Numbered from the stretch's first letter, positions 49,657 through 59,208 are shown. The stretch: 64,000 bases of DNA from Deltaproteobacteria bacterium (GCA_021849045.1 JAJZTK010000001.1:1-64000); one strand, 5' to 3'. The notes: generated by a model not told the origin, from the letters alone. Translations and numbers: made by a program.

Positions 49657-52600
49657 CTAGTTCCCCTCCCTTTGGACAAGCCCCATCGAACAGATAATGC
49701 GCGGTTCGAAGCTTTGCTCTTCTTCGTGGACGAGACAAAGCCGGTCTTCTTCCCTCAATGCCATAACAAGCTCGGCTAGTGACTGATCGGAAATGCCGCT
49801 GCGTAACTGCCGGTTCAGCGTGTCGGTCGATGTTTGACGAAGCGGATAACGGTAGATTTCGTCAATCGATTTGTAAAGAGCCGGGGAGTCGAATAGCGTC
49901 CCCTTGACCTCTGCGGCATACCGTTTCAAGCGCTCGTAGGTCCGAAAACGGGCTCCGGATGGTCGGCCGAGTTGTCCACCGACCGTTTTCTCTTCAGCAA
50001 CAATCTGCTCGACACCTTTGTGGACCAGCTCGTGATGCTTTTCCTGGCGCGGCAGCGCCGGTGTGTCGGGTGAGCATTCCGCTGCCCTTAAGATAGCATA
50101 CTGTGATTCGGTGACGCTGTTGCCCTGTGTATCTATCCATGCCAGTGAATCGTTACCTTCGGCGGTACGGAGGTAGACAAGGACACCGGAATCGCTCCCC
50201 CCTTGATAAAGGGGGGCTGGTGGGGATTTGGTTGTAGAGGCAAATCCCCCTAAGTCCCCCTTTATCAAGGGGGACTTCAATTCTTTGGTCGAATACACTA
50301 CCGCCGGCAACTCCGGCACTACCTTCTGCAAGCCGGGATCAACCTTGATGGCATTCTTCCAGATCTGCCATGCATACGAAGCCAGATCGACTTCAGTATC
50401 GGCATCGCCATCGAGTATGCCGGATTTCTCATGGTAGAGATCGATAACAGCCTGACCTTCGCCATCTCCCTCGAAAAAGGCTTCATCGGTCCCGACCACT
50501 TCGGCGTTTTCCTGAAGCCGTTGACGCACCCGCGCCCGCAATCTGATGATGCGCTCAACCCCTTCAGCAGGGAGGAAGGAATAGCAGAGGATCTTTTCCG
50601 CTTGCTGGCCTATACGATCCACACGACCGGCACGCTGGATGAGTCGAATTATCGCCCAAGGGAGATCATAGTTGACGATGACGGAACAATCCTGCAGGTT
50701 CTGACCTTCGCTGAGGACATCCGTAGCAATCAGGACTCGTAATTCTTCGCTACGTGCTATTTTGTCGCGCTTGTTATTGCTCACCGGGCTGAAACGCCAG
50801 GAAAGAGCAGTAGGATCGGCTGAGGCCCCTGTTGCGCCTGCCTGCTGAGTTATCCCTTGAGCTTTCAGCTGCGCCTCAAGATACCGGACTGTGTCGGCAA
50901 ACTGGGTAAAGATAAGGACCTTTTCAGATGGATGTCTTTGTGTGAGGAGCTCCAGCAGCGCATTCAGCTTGGCATCTCTGGCTGCATCCCAATTGCCGCA
51001 TTTTTGCAGGGCCTGTAACAATGCCTTCGCATCGTTAGCCAAGTCTTTGCCCAAAGTTTTTACAAACAATGAAGGGCGAAGCCATTTGAACCGTTTTTTG
51101 TAGTGAACAGTATACTCGGCATAAATCTCTGCTGCGCGTTGGCGGAATTCTTCCTCGGAACGTGGTCCGGAAGGCGTCTCGATAGTGCATTGCTCACCGG
51201 TTTCTTCTTCAAAAAGATCGGCTGTCACACATGCATCATCGGCATCCTCATCGTATGTAGCACTGTCCAGAGAACCGGCATCGAGGGTGCCGACGGGAAT
51301 TGGTTGCCCCTGTTCGATGGCATGAAGGAAGACATAATTCCTTAATATATGCCGCTCCAGCGACAGAATGAATGCCTGGCCACTACTTTCAAGCCGTTTG
51401 AAGAGGTTGGTGCGACAGAATCCCATCAGCCGTTTACCCGCAAGGGACAGGTCGTGCAACAGTTTCGCCTCATGGGGGGTGGGTGCCTCATGGGGCGTTG
51501 CGGCAACATAGTTACCCAGGCCGTAACGCGGAAGAGTGAGCACGTTGATTGTATCCACAACATCCGATGCATAGAGCTGTGCATACTGGTCTGAGGCATC
51601 TTTGTCGTTGATTGCAAAAGCAACGGTACAGGGCTTTCGCGATGGGAAGTAGGAGCGGCTGCCATCCTCAAACGTAAGAAACCTGCGCCCGGTATCCGGG
51701 TCAGTATCGGAATAGTTGTCCTGAATGAAGCTCCGCGTCCGGCGCACCATGTAAAGGCGCATCAACTCACGCCAGTCGTCGGTGAACTCGCTTTTTTCAA
51801 AAGCCGCCAGTGACCGGACTGGGCACTGATGCCGCCGGACGAATTCATCCTGTCCCAACTCACGGATCAGCCGCTCCGGGCGGATACCAAGATCCTTGTC
51901 TTCAGGCACGAAGAGACGGAGTTGATTGGAGAGATCAAGATACGTCTTGTTGTAGGGAGTTGCGGAGAGCAGGATGCATTTGCTCTCGTTTTCCTGGATG
52001 TATTCCTGAATTGCCCGATAGCGCTTCCCTTCACGGTTGCGCAGGTTGTGGCTTTCATCAATCAGAACCAGCCGGTAACGGCGCAACTCCGGGAGATCCC
52101 TGGTTGCCTGACTGATGGAGAGGATTTTGGCCCGCAGGCGATACTGGTCGCGATAGTCCTCCCACATCGGCACAAGGTTCTTGGGACAGATGATCAGTGT
52201 TTCAAGCCCGTGATCGTCCTCAAAAATGCGTACCAGCGCCGTCGCCATGAGGGTCTTGCCCAGGCCGACGACATCACCGATCAGGACACCACCACGTTTA
52301 TTTAGATGGTGAGCTGCAATCTTAACCGCTGCTGCCTGGAACTCGAAGAGCCTCTTACCGAAATCACGGGGGATACGGAACTGAAGCAGACCTTCACGTG
52401 CTTCATGGGCCAGGTGATAGGCCATCTTCAAATAGATATGGTAGGGCGGGATGACCTCTTCTCTGGCCCAGCTATCCTCGATAATCTGGACCAGTTCATC
52501 CGAAATATCCAGACACCAGCGATCTTTCCAGCGATCTTCAAACCACTTTGCCAACTTCAGCGTAGCGTCGTGATCGAGGACATCGATGTTCAATTCTCCC

Positions 52601-53112
52601 TGCCCTGAAAGACCGGGAAAAGTAAGGTTGCTGCTGCCGAGATAGCCGATGATCGGGTTTATGGGATCGGGACGGAACAACAGGTAGAGCTTTGCATGCA
52701 GAGAGTGGCGCAAGAATAATTTGACGACCACCTTACCGGCTTTTATCTGCGATGCCAGACGGCGCAGACCGGCCTCATCCTCGTTTGTCGGCACGCCTTT
52801 GGTCAACTGGTCCCGAAAATCTTCAGCCAGCTTTTTTTTGAGACGGAGAGCAGTTTGATTGTCGATTCCCGTGTCCTGCTTCACCAGGGCAAAGAGGTCA
52901 CGCAGTTCATCCTGAGGCGGGCGCTGCATGCCGACGAGCAGGCGACAACAGTTACCCGCGCCGCCGCCCCACTTTTCAATATAGGAATCGAGTTGCTTCC
53001 AACCTCTCAGATTGAAATAACCGACACAAAAATCTGCATGATCAGAGACATTTAGTGTCTCCTGCAATGTCGGAAGAAGCCTGTTTTCTATATTGTCGAA
53101 TATGCGCGGCAC
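49657..53112 (-). CDS. PLD-nuclease / SNF2-type helicase fusion
   Basis: The 1151-aa protein starts with a phospholipase-D-type nuclease domain: HAKLYLLFRP (about residue 140), then LGSSNLTFPGLSGQGELN. An SF2/SNF2 helicase follows: GDVVGLGKTLMA (Walker A, about 280), LIDESHNLRN (about 350), LLSATPYNKTYLDL and, near 820, NYDLPWAIIRLIQRAGRVDRIGQ. This is a restriction-like translocase with an attached DNA nuclease. Near residues 945-972 a palindromic repeat is translated in frame (KSPLIKGDLGGF). GTG at 53112 lies 4 nt after the ubiX stop; GGGGAGCC serves as ribosome binding site. It is directly followed by the methylase gene. Confidence 0.87.
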   Translation of the reverse strand: MPRIFDNIENRLLPTLQETLNVSDHADFCVGYFNLRGWKQLDSYIEKWGGGAGNCCRLLVGMQRPPQDELRDLFALVKQDTGIDNQTALRLKKKLAEDFRDQLTKGVPTNEDEAGLRRLASQIKAGKVVVKLFLRHSLHAKLYLLFRPDPINPIIGYLGSSNLTFPGLSGQGELNIDVLDHDATLKLAKWFEDRWKDRWCLDISDELVQIIEDSWAREEVIPPYHIYLKMAYHLAHEAREGLLQFRIPRDFGKRLFEFQAAAVKIAAHHLNKRGGVLIGDVVGLGKTLMATALVRIFEDDHGLETLIICPKNLVPMWEDYRDQYRLRAKILSISQATRDLPELRRYRLVLIDESHNLRNREGKRYRAIQEYIQENESKCILLSATPYNKTYLDLSNQLRLFVPEDKDLGIRPERLIRELGQDEFVRRHQCPVRSLAAFEKSEFTDDWRELMRLYMVRRTRSFIQDNYSDTDPDTGRRFLTFEDGSRSYFPSRKPCTVAFAINDKDASDQYAQLYASDVVDTINVLTLPRYGLGNYVAATPHEAPTPHEAKLLHDLSLAGKRLMGFCRTNLFKRLESSGQAFILSLERHILRNYVFLHAIEQGQPIPVGTLDAGSLDSATYDEDADDACVTADLFEEETGEQCTIETPSGPRSEEEFRQRAAEIYAEYTVHYKKRFKWLRPSLFVKTLGKDLANDAKALLQALQKCGNWDAARDAKLNALLELLTQRHPSEKVLIFTQFADTVRYLEAQLKAQGITQQAGATGASADPTALSWRFSPVSNNKRDKIARSEELRVLIATDVLSEGQNLQDCSVIVNYDLPWAIIRLIQRAGRVDRIGQQAEKILCYSFLPAEGVERIIRLRARVRQRLQENAEVVGTDEAFFEGDGEGQAVIDLYHEKSGILDGDADTEVDLASYAWQIWKNAIKVDPGLQKVVPELPAVVYSTKELKSPLIKGDLGGFASTTKSPPAPLYQGGSDSGVLVYLRTAEGNDSLAWIDTQGNSVTESQYAILRAAECSPDTPALPRQEKHHELVHKGVEQIVAEEKTVGGQLGRPSGARFRTYERLKRYAAEVKGTLFDSPALYKSIDEIYRYPLRQTSTDTLNRQLRSGISDQSLAELVMALREEDRLCLVHEEEQSFEPRIICSMGLVQREGN
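50194..50278. repeat. Palindromic repeat copy D, in frame in the helicase gene
   Basis: A variant of the family: CCCCCCTTGATAAAGGGGGG, a 30-nt spacer with AAATCCCCCTAAGT, then CCCCCTTTATCAAGGGGG. The unit order differs from copies A-C. It is translated as KSPLIKGDLGG and SPPAPLYQGG and keeps the frame open. Confidence 0.85.
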
Positions 53113-53116
53113 TTGC

Positions 53117-53752
53117 TTAGGCTCCCCACCTATTGAACAGCCGGTGCTCCACTCCGAGCGCGTCAAGCACCTTTCCGACCATGAAATCGGCCAGATCGTC
53201 CAGGGTCTCCGGCTGGCCGTAGAAGCCGGGCATGGCCGGCACGATCCTGACCCCGAGGCGGGCGAGCTTCAGCATGTTTTCCAGATGGATGGCGGACAGG
53301 GGGGTCTCCCGCGGGACCAGCACCAACGGGCGTCCCTCCTTGAGCATGCAGTCGGCAGTCCGCTCCAGGAGGGTTCCGGAGAGGCCGGCAGCTATCCGGG
53401 CCAGGCTCCCCATGGAGCAAGGGGCAACGACCATGGCATCGGCGGCGCTGGAACCGCTGGCGACCGGGGCAAAGAAGTTGTCCTCGGCATAGTAAGAGAT
53501 GACGGGCTCGAAGTCGGTTTCATCCCTGCCCACTGAGATCGCAGCGGCAAAATGATCCCATGCCTTCTCCGTCACCTCTTCCGGCGTACCTTCCCAGTCG
53601 AGACCGCACTCCTCCCGCAGCACCGTGAAGCCGCAGCGGCTGATCAATAGAGTTACCCGGATGCCGGAGCGAAGCAGTTCATCGGTGAGCCTGAGGCCGT
53701 AGACCGCACCGGAGGCGCCGGTGATGGCGAGGACGATGTGCCGTGCCGTCAT
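53117..53752 (-). CDS. ubiX: Flavin prenyltransferase UbiX
   Basis: The 211-aa enzyme prenylates FMN to the cofactor of UbiD-type decarboxylases. It shows AITGASGAVYGLRLTDEL (FMN site), the SSAADAMVVAPCSMGSLARIAAG segment and VLVPRETPLSAIHLENMLKL. In futalosine-pathway organisms it serves a late decarboxylation in menaquinone synthesis. Its start overlaps the ubiA-like stop by 4 nt. The next gene is the cassette helicase, where mqnE would be expected in a normal operon. Confidence 0.95.
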   Translation of the reverse strand: MTARHIVLAITGASGAVYGLRLTDELLRSGIRVTLLISRCGFTVLREECGLDWEGTPEEVTEKAWDHFAAAISVGRDETDFEPVISYYAEDNFFAPVASGSSAADAMVVAPCSMGSLARIAAGLSGTLLERTADCMLKEGRPLVLVPRETPLSAIHLENMLKLARLGVRIVPAMPGFYGQPETLDDLADFMVGKVLDALGVEHRLFNRWGA

Positions 53753-54621
53753 GCTACCCCCTTCCCGGTCAGAACATCAAGCAGCGTGGCAACGAAGATG
53801 ATGATGCTGATGTAGCCGTTCGTGGTGAAGAACGCCATATCCAGCCTTGCCAGGTCACCGCTCCGGAGCAGCCAGTGCTCGTAGCAGAGCAGCAGCGTGG
53901 CTGCCACGATCCCGGCCAGGAAGAAGCCCCCCACCGGCAGCAGACTGCAGAGTGTTGCCAGCAGCGCCACCATGACCAGCGAAAAGAGGCGGGCCGTCCA
54001 GAGGGAACCGTTCACCCCGAGCCGCACCGGGATCGAGTGCAGCCCCCGTGCCCGGTCAAACTCCAGATCCTGCAGGGCGTAGAGGATGTCGAACCCTGCC
54101 ACCCAGAAGAGCACCGCCAGCCCGAGCAGGACGGCCGGGAGATCGACAGTCCCGCGGATGGCGATCCAGGCGCCGACCGGCGCCGCGCCCAGACAGAGCC
54201 CCAGCACCACGTGGGCAAGGGCGGTGAACCGCTTGCAGTAGGAGTAGAGGACCAGAAAGAAGAGCGCAACCGGTGCGAGCTTGAGGCAGAGCGGATTCAG
54301 ACGGGAAGCGGCGTACAGCATGAGTAGGATTGCGAGGACGATGAACAGTATGACCGTCCCTTTGCCCAGGAGCCCCGCCGGAATGGCCCGGCCCTTAGTG
54401 CGCGGATTCTCGCCGTCGATCTCCGCGTCGATCACCCGGTTGAGCCCCATGGCCGCGGTGCGCGCCCCTACCATGGCCATGACGATCCAGAATATCTGCT
54501 GCCACGTCGGGAGTCCCTGCGCTGCTAAGAGCGCACCGGTCAAGGCAAAGGGGAGTGCGAAGATGGTGTGGGAGAACTTGATCATCTCCAGGAAGACCGC
54601 AATGCGGGATACTATGGTCAT
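53749..54621 (-). CDS. mqnP: UbiA-family prenyltransferase (menaquinone pathway)
   Basis: The 290-aa membrane protein has about eight helices and the two Asp-rich prenyl-diphosphate sites, NRVIDAEIDGENPRTKGRAI and DLEFDRARGLHSIPVRLG. It attaches a polyprenyl chain to the menaquinone head group (MqnP role inferred from the adjacent ubiX and mqn genes). ATG at 54621 follows GAAGGTACAGCT; the in-frame ATG at 54645 lacks a ribosome binding site. It is the first gene of the split operon. Confidence 0.92.
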   Translation of the reverse strand: MTIVSRIAVFLEMIKFSHTIFALPFALTGALLAAQGLPTWQQIFWIVMAMVGARTAAMGLNRVIDAEIDGENPRTKGRAIPAGLLGKGTVILFIVLAILLMLYAASRLNPLCLKLAPVALFFLVLYSYCKRFTALAHVVLGLCLGAAPVGAWIAIRGTVDLPAVLLGLAVLFWVAGFDILYALQDLEFDRARGLHSIPVRLGVNGSLWTARLFSLVMVALLATLCSLLPVGGFFLAGIVAATLLLCYEHWLLRSGDLARLDMAFFTTNGYISIIIFVATLLDVLTGKGVA

Positions 54622-54932
54622 AGCTGTACCTTCGTGACAGTTCATCGGCGCTTCTTCTGGGAAATCGTTATTTTTAACATTTCAAGGCCATGGCAGCAAT
54701 CCTTTTCCGCCCGGACAACACGGTCGGGTGGCACGCAAGCGCCTGTTCCTCGTAGGAGGAGTGGAGCTTGACCACACATCTGCTGGTAGCGGTGCATACC
54801 CTACCCTATTTCCGCCGCTTTTCGCAACCCTTGCGGGCAGTTCAAAGCGTTTATTGTGCTTGAATTCATGGGGCAATCTGCCATAATAAACCGCTTTGCC
54901 ACAGAACCCCAGCAGCAGGAGCACCAGACACC
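54622..54932. other. Divergent intergenic region, 311 bp
   Basis: No convincing gene was found. Short frames exist in both directions, including a 31-codon frame opened by a TTG behind GTAGGAGGAG near 54740-54770 on the plus strand, but none has a recognisable product. The region should hold the leftward promoter of the menaquinone operon; no strong match was found for it. A rightward promoter for the penicillin-binding protein is listed separately. Confidence 0.5.
54860..54887 (+). promoter_or_regulatory. Candidate promoter of the penicillin-binding protein gene
   Basis: TTGAAT (54860-54865), 16-nt spacer, CATAAT (54882-54887), about 45 nt before the ATG at 54933. Confidence 0.5.
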
Positions 54933-57371
54933 ATGCCGGTTTATCAAGGACAGCACCCCCAACAGCCGCACAACCGCCGACAGCCGCGGAGCGGCTTTCG
55001 CACCATCACCATCCTCGTCATTGTCGCCATCCTCATCGCCCTGATGGCCGGCTTCGGCTATACGGCCTACATCTTCGCCACCCTCCCGAAAGTCGACCGG
55101 TTGGCCGACTACCGCCCGCCCATCGTTTCCCAGGTCTTCGGTGACGACGGCAGCCTGGTGGGCGAGTTCTACCTTGAGCGACGCAAGGTGGTGGAGGTGG
55201 ACAAGATTCCCCGCCGCCTGATCCAGGCCTTTGTCTCCGCCGAGGATGCCAACTTTTACAAGCACAGTGGGATCGACTACCTGGGAATTGCTCGGGCAGC
55301 GTTCAAAAACGTCATCTCCCTCCGCAAGAAGGAGGGAGCCTCCACCATCACCCAGCAGGTGGCCAAGTCCATGCTCCTGACGCCGGAGAAGAAGTTCTCC
55401 CGCAAGATCAAGGAAGCGATCCTCGCCACCCGGATGGAGAAGAAGCTTTCCAAGGACGAAATCCTCTACATCTACCTGAACCAGATCTACCTGGGAGGCG
55501 GGGCCTACGGCGTTCAGCTGGCTGCGGAAACCTATTTCGGCAAGAACGTAGAGCAGTTGACCCTGGCCGAGATGGCCATGCTGGCAGGCCTGCCCAAGGC
55601 GCCCAACAGTTACTCCCCCATTAAACACATGGACCGGGCCAAAGAGCGGCAGGCCTATGTTCTGGAGCGGATGGTGAAGGAAGGGTACATCACCCAGGCC
55701 GAGGCAGACTATGCCAAAAACAGTCCCATCGTGATCCAGTCGATGAAGAAGGTGAACAACGACCAGTCCGCCTACTTCCTGGAGCAGATCAGGATCCAAC
55801 TGGTGGAGCATTATGGTGAGGAACGGCTTTACAAGGACGGCCTGCGTATCTACACCACCATGAACGCCGAGATGCAGAAGGGAGCCTACGACGCGGTGGT
55901 GAACGGCCTCAAGGCCCTGGACAAGCGCCAGGGGTTCCGCGGCCCGCTCCGCTACCTGAACGAAGGTGAGGTGGAACCGTTCTGCAGGAAGGTCGAGGAC
56001 GGCATAGACACCGTTGCCCTGAAGCAGGGGGTCATCTTTCAGGGGGTAGTTACAGCGGTTAATCCGGCAAACGGGGACGTGACCGTCCGCGTCGGTGACC
56101 GGATCGGCTCGCTCACCCGCAGGCAGATGGCCTGGGCCGGAAAGGTTGAACTTATCGGCACCTACGGCAAGCCGGACGGTAAAGGGAAGGCGCTGCCGCT
56201 GGGGAGCGTCATCAACGTGTCGGTGGTTACGTCGGACGTCAACAAGACCGGCGCCCTCTTCGCCCTGGATCAGGAACCAGAGGCCCAGGCGGCTCTGGTG
56301 GCCATCGATCCCCGCACCGGCGGGGTCAGGGCGCTGGTCGGCGGGTACGACTTCAAAAAGAGTCAGTTCAACCGGGCCGTTCAGGCCCGCCGCAACCCCG
56401 GCTCCGCCTTCAAGCCGATCATCTACGGGGCAGCCCTGGAAAAAGGGATGACCGCTGCCGCCATCATCGACGATGCCCCGGTGGAGTACGAAAGCGGTAG
56501 GGAGAAGGCCTGGAAGCCCAAGAATTACGACAATATCTACCGCGGCAGCGTCACCATGCGGGAGGCGTTGACCAACTCCATCAACGTGGTGAGCGTCAAG
56601 ATCCTGGAACAGATCGGGGTAGCATCGGCCATAGAGTTTGCCAAGAAGCTGGGGATCACCTCCCCCCTGGAAGCCAACCTGACCCTGGCGCTCGGCTCCT
56701 CCAGCCTCACCCCCCTGGAACTGACCAACGCCTATGCCGTCTATGCCTCGGGCGGCTATCGCCTCACCCCGTACTTCGTCACCAAGGTGACCGACCGGGA
56801 CGGGAGAGTGCTTGAGGAGATCCCCACCCCGGCAATCCCTGTCTTCACCCAGCCCAGCTCGGCCATGGGGGAGGAAGGGCCGGTCACCCTGAACCAGCCG
56901 AGCCAGCCGGCACCCGTTGCCTCCCCCCTCGCGCCGGTGCCGGCCACGTCGCCGGAGGTGGCCTATATCATGACCAATCTGATGGAAAGCGTCGTCACCA
57001 GCGGTACGGGTCAGCGCGCCCGGGCACTGGGACGGCCGGTAGCCGGCAAGACCGGCACCACCAACGACATGAAGGATGCCTGGTTCGTCGGGTACATTCC
57101 CCAGTTGGTGGCCGGCGTCTGGGTCGGCTACGACCAGGAACGGTCACTGGGCGCCAGCGGCTCAGGCGGCCATGCTGCCGCCCCTATCTGGACAGAGTTC
57201 ATGCAGCGGGCCGTGGCCGGACTCCCCCTCATGGACTTTCCCCCTCCTCGGAACATCACCTTAGCCAGGATTAATCCTCGTACAGGCAAGCTGACTCGGG
57301 AAGGAAGCGAGGGGAGCGTCATGGAATGCTTTGTATCGGGGACTGAGCCGACGTCATATGACGGAGAGTAG
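54933..57371 (+). CDS. Class A penicillin-binding protein 1A
   Basis: The 812-aa bifunctional enzyme builds peptidoglycan. An N-terminal membrane helix (about residues 22-48) follows a Pro/Gln/Arg-rich cytoplasmic start. The glycosyltransferase domain (about 75-250) has [14 protein letters not shown] and [14 protein letters not shown]. The transpeptidase has the active-site Ser in PGSAFKP, SIN (about residue 549) and KTGTT (about 705). An OB-like insert (about 360-440) separates them. A Pro-rich loop (about 650-675) interrupts the region before KTG. It stands alone between divergent menaquinone genes and the HU gene. Confidence 0.95.
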   Translation: MPVYQGQHPQQPHNRRQPRSGFRTITILVIVAILIALMAGFGYTAYIFATLPKVDRLADYRPPIVSQVFGDDGSLVGEFYLERRKVVEVDKIPRRLIQAFVSAEDANFYKHSGIDYLGIARAAFKNVISLRKKEGASTITQQVAKSMLLTPEKKFSRKIKEAILATRMEKKLSKDEILYIYLNQIYLGGGAYGVQLAAETYFGKNVEQLTLAEMAMLAGLPKAPNSYSPIKHMDRAKERQAYVLERMVKEGYITQAEADYAKNSPIVIQSMKKVNNDQSAYFLEQIRIQLVEHYGEERLYKDGLRIYTTMNAEMQKGAYDAVVNGLKALDKRQGFRGPLRYLNEGEVEPFCRKVEDGIDTVALKQGVIFQGVVTAVNPANGDVTVRVGDRIGSLTRRQMAWAGKVELIGTYGKPDGKGKALPLGSVINVSVVTSDVNKTGALFALDQEPEAQAALVAIDPRTGGVRALVGGYDFKKSQFNRAVQARRNPGSAFKPIIYGAALEKGMTAAAIIDDAPVEYESGREKAWKPKNYDNIYRGSVTMREALTNSINVVSVKILEQIGVASAIEFAKKLGITSPLEANLTLALGSSSLTPLELTNAYAVYASGGYRLTPYFVTKVTDRDGRVLEEIPTPAIPVFTQPSSAMGEEGPVTLNQPSQPAPVASPLAPVPATSPEVAYIMTNLMESVVTSGTGQRARALGRPVAGKTGTTNDMKDAWFVGYIPQLVAGVWVGYDQERSLGASGSGGHAAAPIWTEFMQRAVAGLPLMDFPPPRNITLARINPRTGKLTREGSEGSVMECFVSGTEPTSYDGE

Positions 57372-57422
57372 GACTGACGCGGCTTCGCAGCTGAAAAAAA
57401 TATTTTTTCTTAAAATAATTCC

Positions 57423-57450
57423 TTGCAATGCCGAAAATTATGTCTATAGT
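57423..57450 (+). promoter_or_regulatory. Promoter of the HU gene
   Basis: TTGCAA (57423-57428), 16-nt spacer, TATAGT (57445-57450), 33 nt before the HU ATG, preceded by an AT-rich tract (57395-57420) that may act as an UP element. Confidence 0.6.
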
Positions 57451-57483
57451 TTGAAAAACTTTCACAAATCAGGGAGGTATCGT

Positions 57484-57768
57484 ATGACTAAAGCAGAACT
57501 CATCGATTCGGTCGCCAAATCCGCCAGCCTTACCAAAGCCGCTGCAGAGAAGGCCGTAAACGGCTTCATCTCCGCTGTGAGCGACGCACTGAAAAAAGGT
57601 GACCGGGTCACCCTCGTTGGCTTCGGCAGCTTCGAAGTCTCCACCCGCAAGGCCCGCACCGGCCGCAACCCGCAGACCGGCAAAGAGATCAAGATTGCTG
57701 CTGCCAAGGTGCCCAAGTTCCGTCCGGGCAAGGCCCTCAAGGACTCGGTTACCTCCAAGAAGAAGTAA
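57484..57768 (+). CDS. HU-family DNA-binding protein
   Basis: The 94-aa nucleoid protein has the HU/IHF fold: [21 protein letters not shown] helices, the [21 protein letters not shown] beta-arm region with the conserved RxGRNPxTG, and [11 protein letters not shown] near the end. It bends DNA as a dimer. GGGAGG lies 7 nt before the ATG. It is followed by a strong terminator, so it is a single-gene unit. Confidence 0.95.
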   Translation: MTKAELIDSVAKSASLTKAAAEKAVNGFISAVSDALKKGDRVTLVGFGSFEVSTRKARTGRNPQTGKEIKIAAAKVPKFRPGKALKDSVTSKKK

Positions 57769-57821
57769 GCCCTGCGCTGCGATATTCTGCCGGCAGTCAC
57801 GGATATCTGTTCATTCATATG

Positions 57822-57852
57822 AAAAACCCCCGCCACAAGCGGGGGTTTTTTT
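57822..57852 (+). terminator. Rho-independent terminator after the HU gene
   Basis: AAAAACCCCCGC pairs with GCGGGGGTTTTT around a CACAA loop, with a run of seven T after the stem. Confidence 0.9.
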
Positions 57853-57864
57853 CATCCAGCGAGC

Positions 57865-58046
57865 CGTGAGGAGCGGGGGGCTCGTGGAGCGATTGTGCCT
57901 GAGCAACAGCCGCTGTAGGCGAAATGGAGCGTAAGCCGGCCTGATTGTCTGAGCCCGGCAGGGCGAGTTTCAGGCCGGAAGCGCAATGAGCCGTACAGCG
58001 GCGATGCGAACGGCACGTTGAGCGCAATGAGCCCCCCGCTCCTCAC
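57865..58046. repeat. Nested palindromic element next to hypD
   Basis: The outer arms GTGAGGAGCGGGGGGCTC and GAGCCCCCCGCTCCTCAC are perfect 18-bp inverted copies. Inside lie further pairs, GCCGCTGTA with TACAGCGGC and GGCCTGA with TCAGGCC, around a TTGTCTGAGCCCGGCAGGGC centre. The whole 182 bp could fold as one long imperfect hairpin. It lies between the HU terminator and the hypD stop. The design suggests a dispersed repeat or mobile palindromic element. Confidence 0.75.
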
Positions 58047-58050
58047 TGAC

Positions 58051-59142
58051 TCATCTGCCGTACTTGTATGCCGCCGCGCAGGTCCCCTCGGACGATACCA
58101 TGCAGGCCCCCATCGGCGTCTCCGGACTGCAGACCCCGGCAAAGAGCGGACAGTCGAATGGCGAGATCTTTCCTTTAAGGATATCGCCGCAACGGCAGCC
58201 GGCGTGCTCCCGCAGCGGTTCCACCGGAACAGGGATAGCCCGTGCCGCGTCAAAGGAGGCGTAATCGTCCCGGATGGCCAGGCCGCTCCCCGGAATAATC
58301 CCAAGCCCGCGCCATTCGGCATCTGATGGCACGAATACCCGGTCGAGCAGTTCGCGCGCCCGCCGGTTCCCCTCCCAGGTCACCACCCGGCGGTACTGGA
58401 TCTCCACCCGGCTCTCAAGGGCCAGACACTGACGGACCAGCATCTCCACCCCCTGCATGACATCCGCCGGCTCGAAACCGGTCACCACACAGGGAATCCG
58501 CTGCGCCTCGGCAAGGTGCCGGTAGGCATGAGCACCGATAATGGCACTCACATGGGCCGGGCAGAGATACCCGTCGATGCTGAGCTCGGGGTCGGCGGAA
58601 AGCAGCTGCATCGGGATGGGGATGGTCTTGTGGGACGCCAGAACGAAATAGTTGGCAACTCCCCTGGCCAGGGCAGCAAGGATGCTGCCGGCAATGGCCG
58701 GTGCCGTGGTCTCGAAACCGACTCCCAGGAAGATCACCCGTTTTCCCGGATGCGCAGCGGCCATGGCCACGGCATCGAGGGGGGAATACACGATCCTGAC
58801 GTCCGCGCCCCGTGCCCGCTCCTCCATGAGCGAGGAACTGGAGCCGGGTACCCTGATCATGTCGCCGAAGGTGGCAACGATGGTGTCGGGCTGACGGCAG
58901 TAGGCCTCGGCCCGGTCCAGATAGCCGTTGGGGGTGACGCAGACCGGGCAGCCGGGGCCGGAAATGAGCCGCACCGATGGTGGCAGAAGGCTGCGGAGCC
59001 CGTATTGGTAGATAGCCATGGTGTGGGTGCCGCAGACCTCCATGAAGGTGAGGGTCCGGCTGCTCCCAGCCACCAGCCGTTGTATCTCCCCTGCCAGACC
59101 CAGCACCAGTTCCCTGCTTCGAAATGCATCTTGATAATTCAT
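58051..59142 (-). CDS. hypD: [NiFe]-hydrogenase maturation protein HypD
   Basis: The 363-aa Fe-S protein works with HypC to assemble the Fe(CN)2CO unit. Signature parts are TFMEVCGTHTMAIYQYG, GPGCPVCVTP, GVGFETTAPAIAG and a Cys-rich C-terminus (HAGCRCGDILKGK, DCPLFAGVCSPETPMGACMV). It follows hypC by 66 nt and is the last gene of the cluster; hypE is not next to it. Confidence 0.96.
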   Translation of the reverse strand: MNYQDAFRSRELVLGLAGEIQRLVAGSSRTLTFMEVCGTHTMAIYQYGLRSLLPPSVRLISGPGCPVCVTPNGYLDRAEAYCRQPDTIVATFGDMIRVPGSSSSLMEERARGADVRIVYSPLDAVAMAAAHPGKRVIFLGVGFETTAPAIAGSILAALARGVANYFVLASHKTIPIPMQLLSADPELSIDGYLCPAHVSAIIGAHAYRHLAEAQRIPCVVTGFEPADVMQGVEMLVRQCLALESRVEIQYRRVVTWEGNRRARELLDRVFVPSDAEWRGLGIIPGSGLAIRDDYASFDAARAIPVPVEPLREHAGCRCGDILKGKISPFDCPLFAGVCSPETPMGACMVSSEGTCAAAYKYGR

Positions 59143-59208
59143 GACATACCTTTGGAGAGACTGGCAATACCCTTACCAGTCACGAGTAACGAGTCACCGG
59201 TAACCGTT

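Noticed and set aside
54740-54860. Short plus-strand frame opened by TTG behind GTAGGAGGAG
   Set aside because: Only about 31 codons, no recognisable product, and it overlaps the region needed for the penicillin-binding protein promoter. It may be a chance purine run.
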